Shown here piece by piece: positions 1-9,650 of a stretch of DNA of 64,000 nt; the first letter of the stretch is position 1, and the number at the start of each line of letters is the position of its first letter. The DNA is taken from assembly GCF_003730115.1 (NCBI RefSeq), contig NZ_RJVP01000005.1:62001-126000 (forward strand), read 5' to 3'. The notes beneath the pieces were generated by a model. That model saw only the letters and a list, made by a program, of their open reading frames with translations, did not search any database and was not told where the DNA came from. The translations under genes were made by a program, and so were the position numbers. Origin of the DNA: Pseudomethylobacillus aquaticus. Its GTDB lineage: Bacteria > Pseudomonadota > Gammaproteobacteria > Burkholderiales > Methylophilaceae.

Positions 1-1
1 C

Positions 2-850
2 AAGATGGCGCGCATGATGGACGAGAACGCGCAGCTGGCGGAGCCGCTATCTGCCGACGCGCTGATGCGTGAAGCGCTGATCCAGTCTGCGCTGGAAAGC
101 GCACAACAGGCCGAGCAGCTGGGCTTGTCGGCTGACAAGATCATCATCTCCTGCAAGGTCAGCGATGTGCAGGACTTGATCAAGGTCTACCGTGAGCTTG
201 GTCAGCGCTGCGATTACGCGCTGCACCTTGGCCTCACCGAGGCCGGCATGGGTTCCAAGGGCATCGTCGCCTCCACAGCGGCGCTGTCGGTACTGCTGCA
301 GGAAGGCATAGGCGACACCATCCGCGTGTCGCTGACGCCGGAACCGAACGAATCGCGCACCAAGGAAGTCATCGTGGCGCAGGAGATCCTGCAGACCATG
401 GGCATACGCTCGTTCACGCCACTGGTGACGGCTTGCCCCGGTTGCGGGCGCACCACCTCCACTTATTTCCAGGAATTGGCGCAACAGATCCAGCGTTATC
501 TGCGTGAGCAGATGCCAGTGTGGCGCAAGCAATATCCAGGCGTGGAGTCCATGAGCGTGGCGGTGATGGGTTGCGTGGTGAATGGGCCGGGCGAATCCAA
601 GCTGGCCAATATCGGCATCAGTTTGCCTGGCACCGGTGAAGTGCCGGTCGCGCCCGTGTTCGTGGACGGTGAAAAGACTGTCACTCTCAAGGGCGACAAT
701 ATCGCCGCCGAATTCCAGCACATCGTCGAAGACTATGTGCAGCAACACTATGCCGAAGGCGGTAAGTTGCGTGCCTTGTTGCCAGTCGATCTGATGGCGG
801 CAGGCCAGACTTCAGCACCCCCGCGTGTGATCCCGCTCAAGGCGATCTAA
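2..850 (+). CDS. ispG: IspG (GcpE), 4-hydroxy-3-methylbut-2-enyl diphosphate synthase, C-terminal part
   Basis: This is the 3' portion of ispG; the window begins inside the gene, so roughly the first third (family length about 400-430 residues) is missing and the apparent ATG at position 5 is internal. The enzyme converts ME-cPP to HMBPP in the MEP isoprenoid pathway using a [4Fe-4S] cluster. The C-terminal cluster domain is intact: the CPGCG motif (C144 and C147 counted from the ATG at 5) and the CVVNGPGE motif (C190, E197) match the three Cys and one Glu cluster ligands of the family. hisS follows 17 nt later in the same direction, a common ispG-hisS arrangement. Confidence 0.96.
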   Translation, partial: KMARMMDENAQLAEPLSADALMREALIQSALESAQQAEQLGLSADKIIISCKVSDVQDLIKVYRELGQRCDYALHLGLTEAGMGSKGIVASTAALSVLLQEGIGDTIRVSLTPEPNESRTKEVIVAQEILQTMGIRSFTPLVTACPGCGRTTSTYFQELAQQIQRYLREQMPVWRKQYPGVESMSVAVMGCVVNGPGESKLANIGISLPGTGEVPVAPVFVDGEKTVTLKGDNIAAEFQHIVEDYVQQHYAEGGKLRALLPVDLMAAGQTSAPPRVIPLKAI

Positions 851-867
851 CTCTTTTTCCAGAATCT

Positions 868-2184
868 ATGGCTGAAAACAATAAAAACACGCAGTTCCAG
901 AGCATCAAAGGGTTTTACGACATCCTGCCCGAGCACACCCCGCTCTGGCTCAAGCTGGAAGATACAGCCCGTCAGGTGCTGGGCCAATATGGCTATCGCA
1001 ATATCCGCATGCCGGCGGTGGAATCCACCGATCTGTTCGTGCGCAGCGTGGGTGAGCATACCGACATCGTCGAAAAAGAGATGTATTCCTGGGTGGACGA
1101 GCTGAATGGCGATCGTCTCACGCTGCGCCCGGAAGGCACGGCTGGTTGCGTACGCGCCGTGGTCGAGCACAGCCTCACCTACAATGGCCCGCAGCGTCTG
1201 TGGTACATGGGCCCCATGTTCCGTCACGAGAATGTACAAAAAGGCAGGCAGCGCCAGTTCCACCAGATCGGTGCCGAAGCGTTCGGCTATACCGGCCCCG
1301 ATGTCGAAGCCGAGCAGATCATCATGCTGGCACGCTTGTGGCGTGCGCTGGGCTTGACCGATGTGGAGCTGCAGATCAACACCATAGGCGATGCCAGCGA
1401 GCGCGCCGAATACCGCAAGACCCTGATCGCCTATTTTGAGCAGCATGCCGGGTTGCTGGACGAGGATGCCAGGCGGCGCCTGCACAGCAACCCCTTGCGC
1501 ATCCTGGACAGCAAGAATCCGCGCATGCAGGCCATGATAGAAGCGGCACCCAAACTCATGGATCAACTGGGTGCGGAAACCCGCGTGCATTACGACGGTC
1601 TATGCCGCATGTTGCAGGAGGCAGGCGTTGCCTTCGTGCACAATCCACGTCTGGTGCGTGGTCTGGATTATTACAACCGCACCGTGTTCGAGTGGGTGAC
1701 CACGCGCCTGGGGAGTCAGGGCACCATCGCAGGTGGTGGGCGTTATGACACGCTGGTCGAACGCCTTGGCGGCCAGCCGACACCGGCATGTGGTTTTGCC
1801 ATGGGCATGGAACGTATTTTTCTGCTGATGCAGGAATATGGCGTGACAGCCTCCGACGCGCCGGATGTGTACCTGATCAACGTGGGTGCGGAAGCCGAGC
1901 GGCTGGCATTGAACGTGGCCGAGCAATTGCGTGAAGCTGGCTTGTCAGTGGCCATGCATGCCGGTGGCGGCAGTTTTAAATCGCAAATGAAAAAAGCGGA
2001 TCGTAGCGGCGCACGTTATGCGGTAATCATCGCTGAAGATGAGGTCAGGGTCGGGCAAGTCAGTCTCAAGCCCTTGCGTGAAGCCGGGCAACAACGTAGC
2101 TGTAGTGTTAACGAATGCATAGCGCAATTAAACATAGCGCAATTAAACATGGCGCAATTAAACAAGGAGCAACTCAAGACATGA
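868..2184 (+). CDS. hisS: Histidyl-tRNA synthetase
   Basis: Class II aminoacyl-tRNA synthetase that charges tRNA-His in the cytoplasm. Visible are motif 2 (MFRHE at about residues 117-121), the histidine-specific segment LVRGLDYYNRTVFEW at about 259-273, the GGGRYD segment near 290 and motif 3 (GFAMGMER). A C-terminal anticodon-binding domain follows. At 438 residues it is about 14 longer than the E. coli protein; the extra length is a C-terminal tail built from three AQLN(I/M/K) pentapeptides encoded by a 15-bp tandem repeat. The stop overlaps the next start as ATGA, so translation with the downstream ABC gene is probably coupled. Confidence 0.97.
   Translation: MAENNKNTQFQSIKGFYDILPEHTPLWLKLEDTARQVLGQYGYRNIRMPAVESTDLFVRSVGEHTDIVEKEMYSWVDELNGDRLTLRPEGTAGCVRAVVEHSLTYNGPQRLWYMGPMFRHENVQKGRQRQFHQIGAEAFGYTGPDVEAEQIIMLARLWRALGLTDVELQINTIGDASERAEYRKTLIAYFEQHAGLLDEDARRRLHSNPLRILDSKNPRMQAMIEAAPKLMDQLGAETRVHYDGLCRMLQEAGVAFVHNPRLVRGLDYYNRTVFEWVTTRLGSQGTIAGGGRYDTLVERLGGQPTPACGFAMGMERIFLLMQEYGVTASDAPDVYLINVGAEAERLALNVAEQLREAGLSVAMHAGGGSFKSQMKKADRSGARYAVIIAEDEVRVGQVSLKPLREAGQQRSCSVNECIAQLNIAQLNMAQLNKEQLKT
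2121..2163 (+). repeat. 15-bp tandem repeat in the hisS 3' end
   Basis: Units AGCGCAATTAAACAT at 2121-2135 and 2136-2150 are identical; a third at 2151-2163 differs at its first base and is cut short. They encode AQLNI-AQLNM-AQLNK in frame at the extreme C-terminus of HisS. Confidence 0.9.
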
Positions 2185-3056
2185 CCCCGCTGCTACAAGT
2201 GGATGGATTGACGGTGGTGCCGCGTGCGGCGCCCGGGCGCTGTTTGGTCAGCGATGTTTCCTTCACTTTGCAGCCAGGCAAGACCACCTGCGTGGTGGGC
2301 GAATCCGGCAGTGGCAAAAGCCTGACTGCCCTGGCGGTGATGGGCTTGCTCTCCAGGCAATTGCAGCGCACGCGGGGCAGTATCCGTTTTCAGGGTCAGG
2401 GACTGACCACGCTGGATGCAGAAGCCATGCGCCGCATCCGTGGCCGCAGCATAGGCATGATCTTTCAGGAGCCGATGACCTCACTGAACCCGGTGTTGAC
2501 CATAGGCCATCAGATCGGCGAGCCGCTCAGCGTACACCTGGGCCTGCGTGGCCGCGCATTGCAGGCACGCATCGCCGGCCTGCTGCAACAGGTCGGCATT
2601 CCGCCTGAACGTGCTAACAGCTACCCGGATGAGTTGTCCGGCGGCCAGCGTCAGCGCGTGATGATCGCCATGAGCATCGCCTGTGAACCGGCCATGTTGA
2701 TCGCCGACGAACCTACCACAGCCCTTGATGTGACCGTGCAGGCGCAGATCCTGCGGCTGCTGGATGAATTGAAGACCCGCATGAACATGGGCATGCTGTT
2801 CATCACCCATGATTTCGGTGTGGTGGCCGATATCGCGGACGATGTGGTGGTCATGTTCCGCGGCGAGGTGGTGGAATACGGCAGCGTGGATCAGGTACTC
2901 AACCGGCCGCAGCACCCTTATACCAAAGCCTTGCTGGCCTGCGTGCCGGATGCCGATGGCAAGAAACCCCTGCTACCTATCGATTATGCCTGGCTGGAGC
3001 AACAGCCAGCCACCACAGCGGCCAATCTCCAACACAGCATGAGCGAGCCTGCATGA
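2181..3056 (+). CDS. Oligo/dipeptide-type ABC transporter ATP-binding protein (first of a pair)
   Basis: A 291-residue ABC ATPase of the Dpp/Opp/Yej nickel-peptide group. Walker A GESGSGKS is at residues 40-47, the signature LSGGQRQR starts near 152, and Walker [12 protein letters not shown] near 173; the C-terminus carries the PHPYTKALL-type peptide-importer tail. I placed the start at the ATG overlapping the hisS stop (AAGGAG at 2164-2169); longer in-frame starts lie inside the hisS repeat. It overlaps the next ATPase at ATGATGA. DppD/DppF-type ATPases normally work as a heterodimer under two permeases with a periplasmic binding protein, none of which are nearby. The substrate cannot be assigned. 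Confidence 0.9.
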   Translation: MTPLLQVDGLTVVPRAAPGRCLVSDVSFTLQPGKTTCVVGESGSGKSLTALAVMGLLSRQLQRTRGSIRFQGQGLTTLDAEAMRRIRGRSIGMIFQEPMTSLNPVLTIGHQIGEPLSVHLGLRGRALQARIAGLLQQVGIPPERANSYPDELSGGQRQRVMIAMSIACEPAMLIADEPTTALDVTVQAQILRLLDELKTRMNMGMLFITHDFGVVADIADDVVVMFRGEVVEYGSVDQVLNRPQHPYTKALLACVPDADGKKPLLPIDYAWLEQQPATTAANLQHSMSEPA

Positions 3057-3859
3057 TGACCAGCCCCATACTCACGGCACGTAAGCTGGTCAAAACCTAC
3101 ACCCAGCGCAGCGGGAAATTCGGCCTTGGCAGTCACAGCTTCCGTGCCCTTGATGAAGTCAGTATCAGCTTGTCAGCCGGTAGCACACTGGCGGTTGTGG
3201 GCGAATCCGGTAGCGGCAAGTCGACGCTGGCACGTTGTCTGTTACAATTGCTGCCCTTGGACAGCGGCGAAGTGCTGTTCGAAGGCCGTAATCTGGCGAC
3301 ATTGTCCTCTGCGGCGCTGCGACAGGAGCGTCGCAATCTGCAGATGGTGTTCCAGGATCCGTTCGCTTCCTTGAATCCACGCATGAAGATCGGCGAGATC
3401 GTCGCCGAAGGGCTGTTGATTCACGGCATGGGCAATGCCGATGAGCGCCGCGAGCGTGTGCTGCAGATGTTGAAGCGCGTCGGCCTGCAGGAAGCCGACA
3501 TGCAGAAATATCCGCACCAGTTCTCGGGTGGGCAACGCCAGCGTATCGGCATCGCCCGCGCGCTGGTGCTGCAACCCAAGGTGGTGGTATGCGACGAGCC
3601 GGTGTCGGCACTGGATGTGTCCATACAGGCCCAGATCCTTCTGTTATTGAAGGACCTCCAGCAGGAAATGGCGCTGAGCTATGTGTTCATCAGCCACGAT
3701 CTGCGCGTGGTTCGGCATATCGCGGATGAAGTGGTGGTGATGCACCAAGGCAAGGTGGTGGAGCAGGGTGCGGTGGAAGCGATTTATGCGGCTCCGCAAC
3801 AGGCTTACACCCAAAATTTATTGAACTCAATCCCTGGCCGCCGTGCGGTGGCCGCGTAA
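3053..3859 (+). CDS. Oligo/dipeptide-type ABC transporter ATP-binding protein (second of a pair)
   Basis: A 268-residue partner ATPase of the DppF/OppF type. Walker [10 protein letters not shown] is at residues 50-58, the signature is FSGGQRQRIGIARAL and Walker B reads VVVCDEPVSALD; a C-terminal APQQAYTQNLL segment corresponds to the peptide-importer oligonucleotide/peptide C-terminal region. The start could be the first or second ATG of ATGATG (3053 or 3056). The pair resembles YejF split in two, or DppDF, and should energise a permease encoded elsewhere. yfgM follows 12 nt downstream, so the pair is inserted within the usual hisS-yfgM-bamB-der order. Confidence 0.9.
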   Translation: MMTSPILTARKLVKTYTQRSGKFGLGSHSFRALDEVSISLSAGSTLAVVGESGSGKSTLARCLLQLLPLDSGEVLFEGRNLATLSSAALRQERRNLQMVFQDPFASLNPRMKIGEIVAEGLLIHGMGNADERRERVLQMLKRVGLQEADMQKYPHQFSGGQRQRIGIARALVLQPKVVVCDEPVSALDVSIQAQILLLLKDLQQEMALSYVFISHDLRVVRHIADEVVVMHQGKVVEQGAVEAIYAAPQQAYTQNLLNSIPGRRAVAA

Positions 3860-3871
3860 TTCTGGATAACT

Positions 3872-4498
3872 ATGGCCTACGATTTAGAAGAGCAGGAACA
3901 GCTGGACGCATTCAAGACCTGGTGGAAAGCGAACGGCAGCAAAGTGATCAGCGCAGTCATCGCAGTCGCGGTGGCCTTCATCGCCTACGAAGGCTGGAAC
4001 ATCTATCAGCGTCAACAAACAGCCAAGGCTTCCGAGCTGTATGCCGCGTTGACCAAGCTGGAGGCCAGCGACACCAAGAACATCCAGGCACAGGCGGCGC
4101 AGTTGATCGATGGCTATGCCTCCACGCCATACGCAGGGCGTGCAGCGTTGCTGGCTGCCAAGACCAACTATCTGGCAAAAGACGTGAAGACGGCCAAGTC
4201 CCAGTTGCAATGGGCGAGCGAGAATGGCACCGAAGATGCGGTACGTGCCTTGGGCCTGCTGCAGCTGGCTGGCTTGCAACTGGAAGAAAAAGCATACGAT
4301 GAAGCATTGAAGACGCTGGCTGAAGAGCATGCGGCAGGTTTTGATGGTTTGTTCGCTGACTTGCGCGGTGACGTGCTGGTAGCGCAAGGTAACAAAGAAG
4401 AGGCCAAGAAAGCGTATCAGCAGGCGCTGAATGAGCTGGACCCGCAGAACCGTTACCATCGCTTCACTTTGCAGAAGCTGGAAGCACTGGGCAGCTAA
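3872..4498 (+). CDS. YfgM/PpiD-type ancillary SecYEG translocon subunit, tetratricopeptide repeats
   Basis: A 208-residue membrane-anchored TPR protein. The N-terminus (MAYDLEEQEQLDAFKTWWKANG) is the family signature, followed by one transmembrane helix at about residues 22-42 and a periplasmic helical TPR-like domain rich in Ala and Leu. In E. coli YfgM associates with the SecYEG translocon and PpiD to hand over exported proteins. Its place directly upstream of bamB and der is the usual one and supports the call. Start ATG at 3872 lies 12 nt after the upstream stop. Confidence 0.9.
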   Translation: MAYDLEEQEQLDAFKTWWKANGSKVISAVIAVAVAFIAYEGWNIYQRQQTAKASELYAALTKLEASDTKNIQAQAAQLIDGYASTPYAGRAALLAAKTNYLAKDVKTAKSQLQWASENGTEDAVRALGLLQLAGLQLEEKAYDEALKTLAEEHAAGFDGLFADLRGDVLVAQGNKEEAKKAYQQALNELDPQNRYHRFTLQKLEALGS

Positions 4499-4636
4499 GG
4501 CAAGCGATGCAAGCCAGTGGCATGTGCTGCTGGTGATGCGGACCTCATGCGCCATCGGTCACCATCGCGGCTTGATCGAAAATGCCGAGTAACTCAAAAG
4601 CGTTGCCTCAACATCGCCGAGTGATAGGGGAATCAA

Positions 4637-5842
4637 TTGTTGTTCAACCGTCTGAAATCCAAGCATCTACTGAAGCCATCCACTTGCTTGTTAGCGGGCC
4701 TGGTTGTTTTTTCGCTGACGGCCTGCAGTTCACTGTCTGGCCTCAAGGATAATCTGTCTGAAAGCATGTTCGGTCGCAAGCTGGCCGAGCCGCCAGTGCC
4801 ACTGACCGAGTTCAAACCCAGGATGACTGCCAAGGTGCGCTGGAGTTACAAGCTGGGCGACACCATGGAATACGATTTCTCGCCAGTGGTGACTGGTGAC
4901 GCCGTGTATGCCGCCAGTGCCGCTGGTGATGTGGTGCGGCTGGAGGCCGCAAGCGGTAAACAAGTATGGCGTGTGAGCGCAGGCGAACCACTAAGCGGCG
5001 GCATAGGCATCGCTCCGAATCTGGTGCTGGTCGGTACCGCTGGCGGCTATCTGATGGCCTATGACCAATCGGGCAAGTTATTATGGAAATCCAAGCTTAG
5101 CAGTCAGGTGCTCAGTGCGCCACGCGAAGCAGAAGGCATCATTGTGGTACGCACGGGCGACAGCCGCATCTACGGTATCAACGTCGCGGATGGTACGCGC
5201 AAATGGGTATACGAGCGCGCCACGCCTACCTTGAGTCTGCGTAGCAGTGCGGGCGTGACCATAGATCAGGGCGCTGTGTTTGCCGGGTTCGCGGGTGGCA
5301 AGCTGATCGCATTGCGTCTGGAAGATGGTTCCGTGGTGTGGGAGGTGTCAGTGGCCTTGCCCAAGGGCGCCACCGAGATCGAGCGTATCGCCGACATCAC
5401 CAGCCTGCCTGTGGTGGAAGCCGGTCTGGTGTATGCCGCTGCCTATCAGGGCAAGATCGCAGGCGTGGACCGTGCGGCGGGCCGTGTGGTGTGGAGTCGT
5501 GACATCTCCAGTTATACCGGTATCGATGCCGAAGACAGTCGCGTCTATCTGTCACATGCAACGGGCTCGGTCTATTCGCTGGATTACTTTAGCGGCAAGA
5601 CCTTCTGGCGCCAGGGCAGTTTGCAGAACCGTCAGCTTAGTGCACCTTTGTTCATGGACAAGGCGATTGCGGTCGGCGATATCGAGGGTTATGTGCATTT
5701 CCTCGATTATGAAGATGGTAGTTTCGTGGCCAGAGTACGCGCTGGCGACAAGCCTGTCATGCCGCAAATGTCACGCCTGGGTGATCAGTCCGTGTTGCTG
5801 CAAACACGAGGTGGCGGCCTTTACGCTGTCGACCTTCAATAA
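4637..5842 (+). CDS. bamB: BamB, outer-membrane protein assembly factor (lipoprotein)
   Basis: A 401-residue beta-propeller lipoprotein of the BAM complex, which inserts beta-barrel proteins into the outer membrane. The signal peptide ends in the lipobox LTAC followed by SS, with no Asp at +2, which fits outer-membrane sorting. The rest is a series of PQQ-like blades (repeats such as DGTRKWVYE, AASGKQVWR, DYFSGKTFWRQG). The best start is a TTG at 4637 (another TTG at 4640) behind an AGGGGAA ribosome-binding site; no in-frame ATG precedes the signal peptide. It lies between yfgM and der. Confidence 0.94.
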   Translation: MLFNRLKSKHLLKPSTCLLAGLVVFSLTACSSLSGLKDNLSESMFGRKLAEPPVPLTEFKPRMTAKVRWSYKLGDTMEYDFSPVVTGDAVYAASAAGDVVRLEAASGKQVWRVSAGEPLSGGIGIAPNLVLVGTAGGYLMAYDQSGKLLWKSKLSSQVLSAPREAEGIIVVRTGDSRIYGINVADGTRKWVYERATPTLSLRSSAGVTIDQGAVFAGFAGGKLIALRLEDGSVVWEVSVALPKGATEIERIADITSLPVVEAGLVYAAAYQGKIAGVDRAAGRVVWSRDISSYTGIDAEDSRVYLSHATGSVYSLDYFSGKTFWRQGSLQNRQLSAPLFMDKAIAVGDIEGYVHFLDYEDGSFVARVRAGDKPVMPQMSRLGDQSVLLQTRGGGLYAVDLQ

Positions 5843-5884
5843 GCATTCTTTAATAACCTTACTTCATCTATAGGCCGAACTGGC

Positions 5885-7366
5885 ATGTTGCCCACCATCG
5901 TACTGGTAGGCCGACCCAATGTCGGCAAGTCTACTTTATTCAATCGCATGACCCGCACCCGCGACGCGCTGGTGGCGGATCTGCCCGGCCTCACGCGTGA
6001 CCGCCACTATGGTCGCGGCTTGGGCGCAAGCCGGCCTTATCTGGTGGTGGACACCGGCGGTTTCGAACCCACTGCAGAAAGCGGCATCCTCAAGGAAATG
6101 GCGCGCCAGACGCTACTTGCCATCGATGAAGCCGATGTAATCATCTTCCTGGTGGATGGCCGTGATGGCATGACGCCACAGGACGGCGTGATCGCTGAGC
6201 GTCTGCGCAAGAGCCAGCGCCCGGTGTTGCTGGCGGTCAACAAGACCGAAGGCATGCAGCGCGCCATCGTGTCTGCCGAATTCCATGAGCTGGCGCTGGG
6301 TGACCCGCTATCGATCTCGTCTGCGCACGGTGAAGGCGTGCGTGATCTGGTCGAGCTGGCACTGGAATCTGCCCCGCCTGAAGAGGTTGAAGTGGCCGAG
6401 GTGCAGGATGACCGGCCACCCAAAGTGGCTATCGTCGGCCGCCCCAATGTGGGTAAATCCACGCTGGTCAATGCCTTGCTGGGCGAAGAGCGCGTGATCG
6501 CGTTCGACCAGCCCGGTACCACGCGTGACTCCATCGAGATCGCCCTGGAACGTGGTGGCAAGCATTACACCCTGATCGACACGGCTGGCGTGCGCAAGCG
6601 CGGCAAGGTGTTTGAAGCCATCGAGAAATTCTCGGTGGTGAAGACCATGCAGGCGATCGAAGAAGCCAATGTGGCGATCCTGGTGGTGGATGCGCAGGAA
6701 GGCATCACCGAGCAGGACGCACACGTCGCGGCGTATATCCTGGATGCCGGCCGTGCGCTGGTGGTGGCCATCAATAAATGGGATGGCCTCAAGGATGACG
6801 AGCGCGAATGGATCAAGCGCGAGATCGACCGCAAGCTGCAGTTCCTGGATTTTGCCAAGTTCCACTACATCTCGGCCCTGCGTAACAAGGGTCTGACCGA
6901 GCTGTTCCAGTCCGTGGACATGGCCTACAAGGCGGCGATGGCCAAGCTGCCCACTCCGCAGCTGACCCGCGTGCTCATCGATGCGATCGCCCAACATCAG
7001 CCTGCCGTCAGTCGCGGCATCCGTCCCAAGCTGCGTTATGCGCATCAGGGCGGTAGTAACCCGCCTATCGTCGTGGTGCATGGCAATCATGTGGACGGCA
7101 TCAAGGACAGTTATGTACGCTTCCTGGAAGGCGTGTTCCGCAAGGTGTTCAAGCTGACCGGCACGCCTTTGCGTGTGCAGTTCAAGCAGGGTGAAAATCC
7201 GTTTGCGGAAGATCCGGATGCCCGCAAGCGCGGGGAAGGTATCGTGAGCATGCGCAGACGCAAGACCGAGCAGCGGGCAGAGCTCAATGCACGTGCACGT
7301 GAAGCGCGTGGCGAGGCTGTCAAGCGTCCGGCAGCAGTGCCGCGCAAGCGCGCTAGCAAGAAGTAA
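5885..7366 (+). CDS. der: Der (EngA), double-domain ribosome assembly GTPase
   Basis: A 493-residue GTPase with two tandem G domains that acts in 50S subunit maturation. P-loops GRPNVGKST occur at residues 8-16 and again from about 185, with NKTE (domain 1) and NKWD (domain 2) as G4 motifs, followed by the KH-like C-terminal domain (region with [17 protein letters not shown]). The tail beyond the KH domain is strongly basic (many Arg/Lys to the end KRASKK), typical of betaproteobacterial Der. ATG at 5885 is 42 nt after bamB. Confidence 0.97.
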   Translation: MLPTIVLVGRPNVGKSTLFNRMTRTRDALVADLPGLTRDRHYGRGLGASRPYLVVDTGGFEPTAESGILKEMARQTLLAIDEADVIIFLVDGRDGMTPQDGVIAERLRKSQRPVLLAVNKTEGMQRAIVSAEFHELALGDPLSISSAHGEGVRDLVELALESAPPEEVEVAEVQDDRPPKVAIVGRPNVGKSTLVNALLGEERVIAFDQPGTTRDSIEIALERGGKHYTLIDTAGVRKRGKVFEAIEKFSVVKTMQAIEEANVAILVVDAQEGITEQDAHVAAYILDAGRALVVAINKWDGLKDDEREWIKREIDRKLQFLDFAKFHYISALRNKGLTELFQSVDMAYKAAMAKLPTPQLTRVLIDAIAQHQPAVSRGIRPKLRYAHQGGSNPPIVVVHGNHVDGIKDSYVRFLEGVFRKVFKLTGTPLRVQFKQGENPFAEDPDARKRGEGIVSMRRRKTEQRAELNARAREARGEAVKRPAAVPRKRASKK

Positions 7367-7661
7367 AAGCGCAGCACCAGAAAGTAGCCGCTAGCGCGGA
7401 CCTCATGCAGGGTATCCTGTGGCGCTTGAGATACAGTGCGACACACTCTGCAGCAAGCGCGTGCGGCTCAAGCCATACAAGGTTGATGTTTTGTGCTTAA
7501 GCTTTGTGCTTATGAGCTGGCAGTGATGGGGGCGAGTAACATTGAACAGAAGATACAGCGCACAAGAGGGCTAGCGCTGTAAGTGGACGCTGGCCAGAAT
7601 GCGCTCGGGCCAGCGCTTGTTCGATCGTACAGCTTTCAATCGGGCAGCTTGAGCGCAGCGC
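7367..7661. other. 295-nt intergenic region between convergent der and bamD
   Basis: No convincing gene or RNA is visible. It contains a 13-mer (GCGGACCTCATGC, 7396-7408) that also occurs at 4538-4550 in the spacer after yfgM. I see no clear rho-independent terminator for either convergent gene. Confidence 0.5.
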
Positions 7662-8468
7662 TTAATTGTAGATACTTTCCCAGAATTTCCACCACACGCG
7701 CTGGTCGGTTGGTGCGGCATTGGTCAGCATACGGCTGTCCGGGTAATTGGTTTTTAGCACACGCAGCGCGTCTTCCTTGAGGTCCTGTATCCCCAGCAGA
7801 TCGTAGGCGCTGATCATGATGGTCAGCGCTTCTTCGGTCGAGTTGGAATTAGGATAGGTTTCCAGCGTATATTTGGCGCGGTTCAATGCGGCGACATAGG
7901 CTTTGCGCTTCATGTAGTAGCGCGCCACGTGCAGCTCGTGCGCTGCCAGCGTGTTGACCAGATAAGCCATGCGCAGGGTGGCATCCTTGGCATAGCGGCT
8001 TTCCGGGTAGCGCGTCACGACTTCCTTTAATGCGAAGAACGAATCGCGCAGGGATTTTGGATCGCGATCACTGATGGATTGCTTGGTCAGTCGCTCGACC
8101 ACGCCACGCTCGTTGAATGTGGCCAGGCCGCGCATGTAGTAGGCATAGTCCACGTTGGGGTGGTTGGGGTGCAGCTTGATGAAGCGGTCTGCCGCTGCGA
8201 TGGTCGCAGGAGGTTCATTCTTCTTGTGGTAAGCGTAGATCACTTCCAGCTGTGACTGGGTGGCGAAACGACCGTGCGGATAACGCGATTCCAGAATGCG
8301 GAAATAGCTGATGGCTTTTTCGTAATCGCTGGCGCTCATCGCCGCTTGTGCTTCGCTGTAGATACGCTGTACGTTCCAGCCCTTGGTGACATCCAGAGGT
8401 GCCGGGTCGCCGAAAATGGCGCAGCCGGTCAGCCAGAGCAGCGCGAATAAGGCTACACTATGTTTCAT
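7662..8468 (-). CDS. bamD: BamD (ComL), outer-membrane assembly lipoprotein
   Basis: A 268-residue essential BAM-complex lipoprotein made of TPR units. The start at 8468 (MKHSVALF) is preceded by a GGAGCC ribosome-binding site and gives a signal peptide ending in the lipobox LTGC; the longer reading frame to 8519 lacks this logic. Recognisable family segments include the AMSASDYEKAISYFRILESRYPHGRF TPR region (in part) and HPNHPNVDYAYYMRGL. It is divergently arranged with rluD, the usual betaproteobacterial layout, and with bamB gives this window two BAM lipoproteins. Confidence 0.96.
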   Translation of the reverse strand: MKHSVALFALLWLTGCAIFGDPAPLDVTKGWNVQRIYSEAQAAMSASDYEKAISYFRILESRYPHGRFATQSQLEVIYAYHKKNEPPATIAAADRFIKLHPNHPNVDYAYYMRGLATFNERGVVERLTKQSISDRDPKSLRDSFFALKEVVTRYPESRYAKDATLRMAYLVNTLAAHELHVARYYMKRKAYVAALNRAKYTLETYPNSNSTEEALTIMISAYDLLGIQDLKEDALRVLKTNYPDSRMLTNAAPTDQRVWWKFWESIYN

Positions 8469-8531
8469 TACAAAGGCTCCACAAACGGACGCTCGACGAT
8501 TCGAGCCGTCCTCTTGCACAGATTATAACTG

Positions 8532-9650
8532 ATGACTTCTGCCACACCTATCACACTGACCGTTCCACCTGAGTGCGGCGGTTTACGCCTGGATCAGGCG
8601 CTGCAGCGCATGTTACCTGAACATTCACGCTCGCGTTTGCAAGCCTGGATCAAGGACGGCCAGATCACCATGGCACAGCAGCCTGTCACCTCCAAACTCA
8701 AGGTCTGGGGCGGCGAAAAGCTGGAGATCATGCTGCAGCCTGTGCCCCAGCAGCAGGCCTTTGTCGCGGAGGATATCCCGCTCGATATCGTCCATGAAGA
8801 TGACCATATCCTGGTGATCAACAAACCGGCGGGTCTGGTAGTGCATCCTGCTGCAGGCAACTGGCAGGGCACCTTGCTGAACGGCTTGCTGCATCATGCG
8901 CCAGCGCTCGGTCAGTTGCCGCGTGCCGGCATCGTGCACCGCCTGGATAAAGATACCAGCGGCCTGCTGGTGGTGGCCAAAACGCTGGCGGCACAGACCA
9001 GTCTGGTGCGCCAGCTACAGGCGCGCACGGTCAAGCGGGAATACCGTGCCATCGTCTGGGGCCAGGTATGGCGTAACGGCAAGGTGGATCAGCCCATAGG
9101 CCGTCATCCACATGCGCGTACCAAGATGGCAGTGAATCGTCAGGGCAAACCAGCCGTCACCCAGTATGAGGTGCTGGAGCGCTTTGCGGTGCATACCTAT
9201 ATGCGCTGCCTGCTGCAGACTGGCCGTACCCATCAGATCCGGGTGCACATGCAGCATTTGCAGGCGCCGCTGGTGGGGGACGGGGTGTACGGCATCCGTG
9301 GCATCCTGCCGTTGCGCGCCATGACACCTGAATTGCGCACGGCGGTGAGCGGATTCGAGCGGCAGGCCTTGCATGCCATCCGCCTGGGCTTGATACACCC
9401 GCATACAGGTGAAGCCATGGAATGGCAAATCGACCTGGCACAAGACATGAAAGACCTGCTGGAAGCGATGCGCCAGGCACCGGAAGTGGCTGAGGAAGCC
9501 TATGTCTATGACCCGGAGCTGGATGGCTGGGGTGAAGACGATGAGGAGCTGGACGACGAGGATATACTCGAGGATGACCTTGAGCTGGCGGACGATACTG
9601 AATTGGAAGATGACGATGATGAACCGCCAGCCCCAGTGCATCCTGCCTGA
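8532..9650 (+). CDS. rluD: RluD, 23S rRNA pseudouridine(1911/1915/1917) synthase
   Basis: A 372-residue pseudouridine synthase. It has an N-terminal S4 RNA-binding domain (about residues 13-70) and the RluA-family catalytic motif HRLDKDTSG at 136-144, with D139 the catalytic Asp. It isomerises uridines in helix 69 of 23S rRNA. Unusually, about 50 C-terminal residues (from about 320) are extremely acidic, with long runs of Asp and Glu ending in PPAPVHPA; E. coli RluD (326 aa) has no such tail. The gene overlaps the start of pgeF. Confidence 0.95.
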   Translation: MTSATPITLTVPPECGGLRLDQALQRMLPEHSRSRLQAWIKDGQITMAQQPVTSKLKVWGGEKLEIMLQPVPQQQAFVAEDIPLDIVHEDDHILVINKPAGLVVHPAAGNWQGTLLNGLLHHAPALGQLPRAGIVHRLDKDTSGLLVVAKTLAAQTSLVRQLQARTVKREYRAIVWGQVWRNGKVDQPIGRHPHARTKMAVNRQGKPAVTQYEVLERFAVHTYMRCLLQTGRTHQIRVHMQHLQAPLVGDGVYGIRGILPLRAMTPELRTAVSGFERQALHAIRLGLIHPHTGEAMEWQIDLAQDMKDLLEAMRQAPEVAEEAYVYDPELDGWGEDDEELDDEDILEDDLELADDTELEDDDDEPPAPVHPA

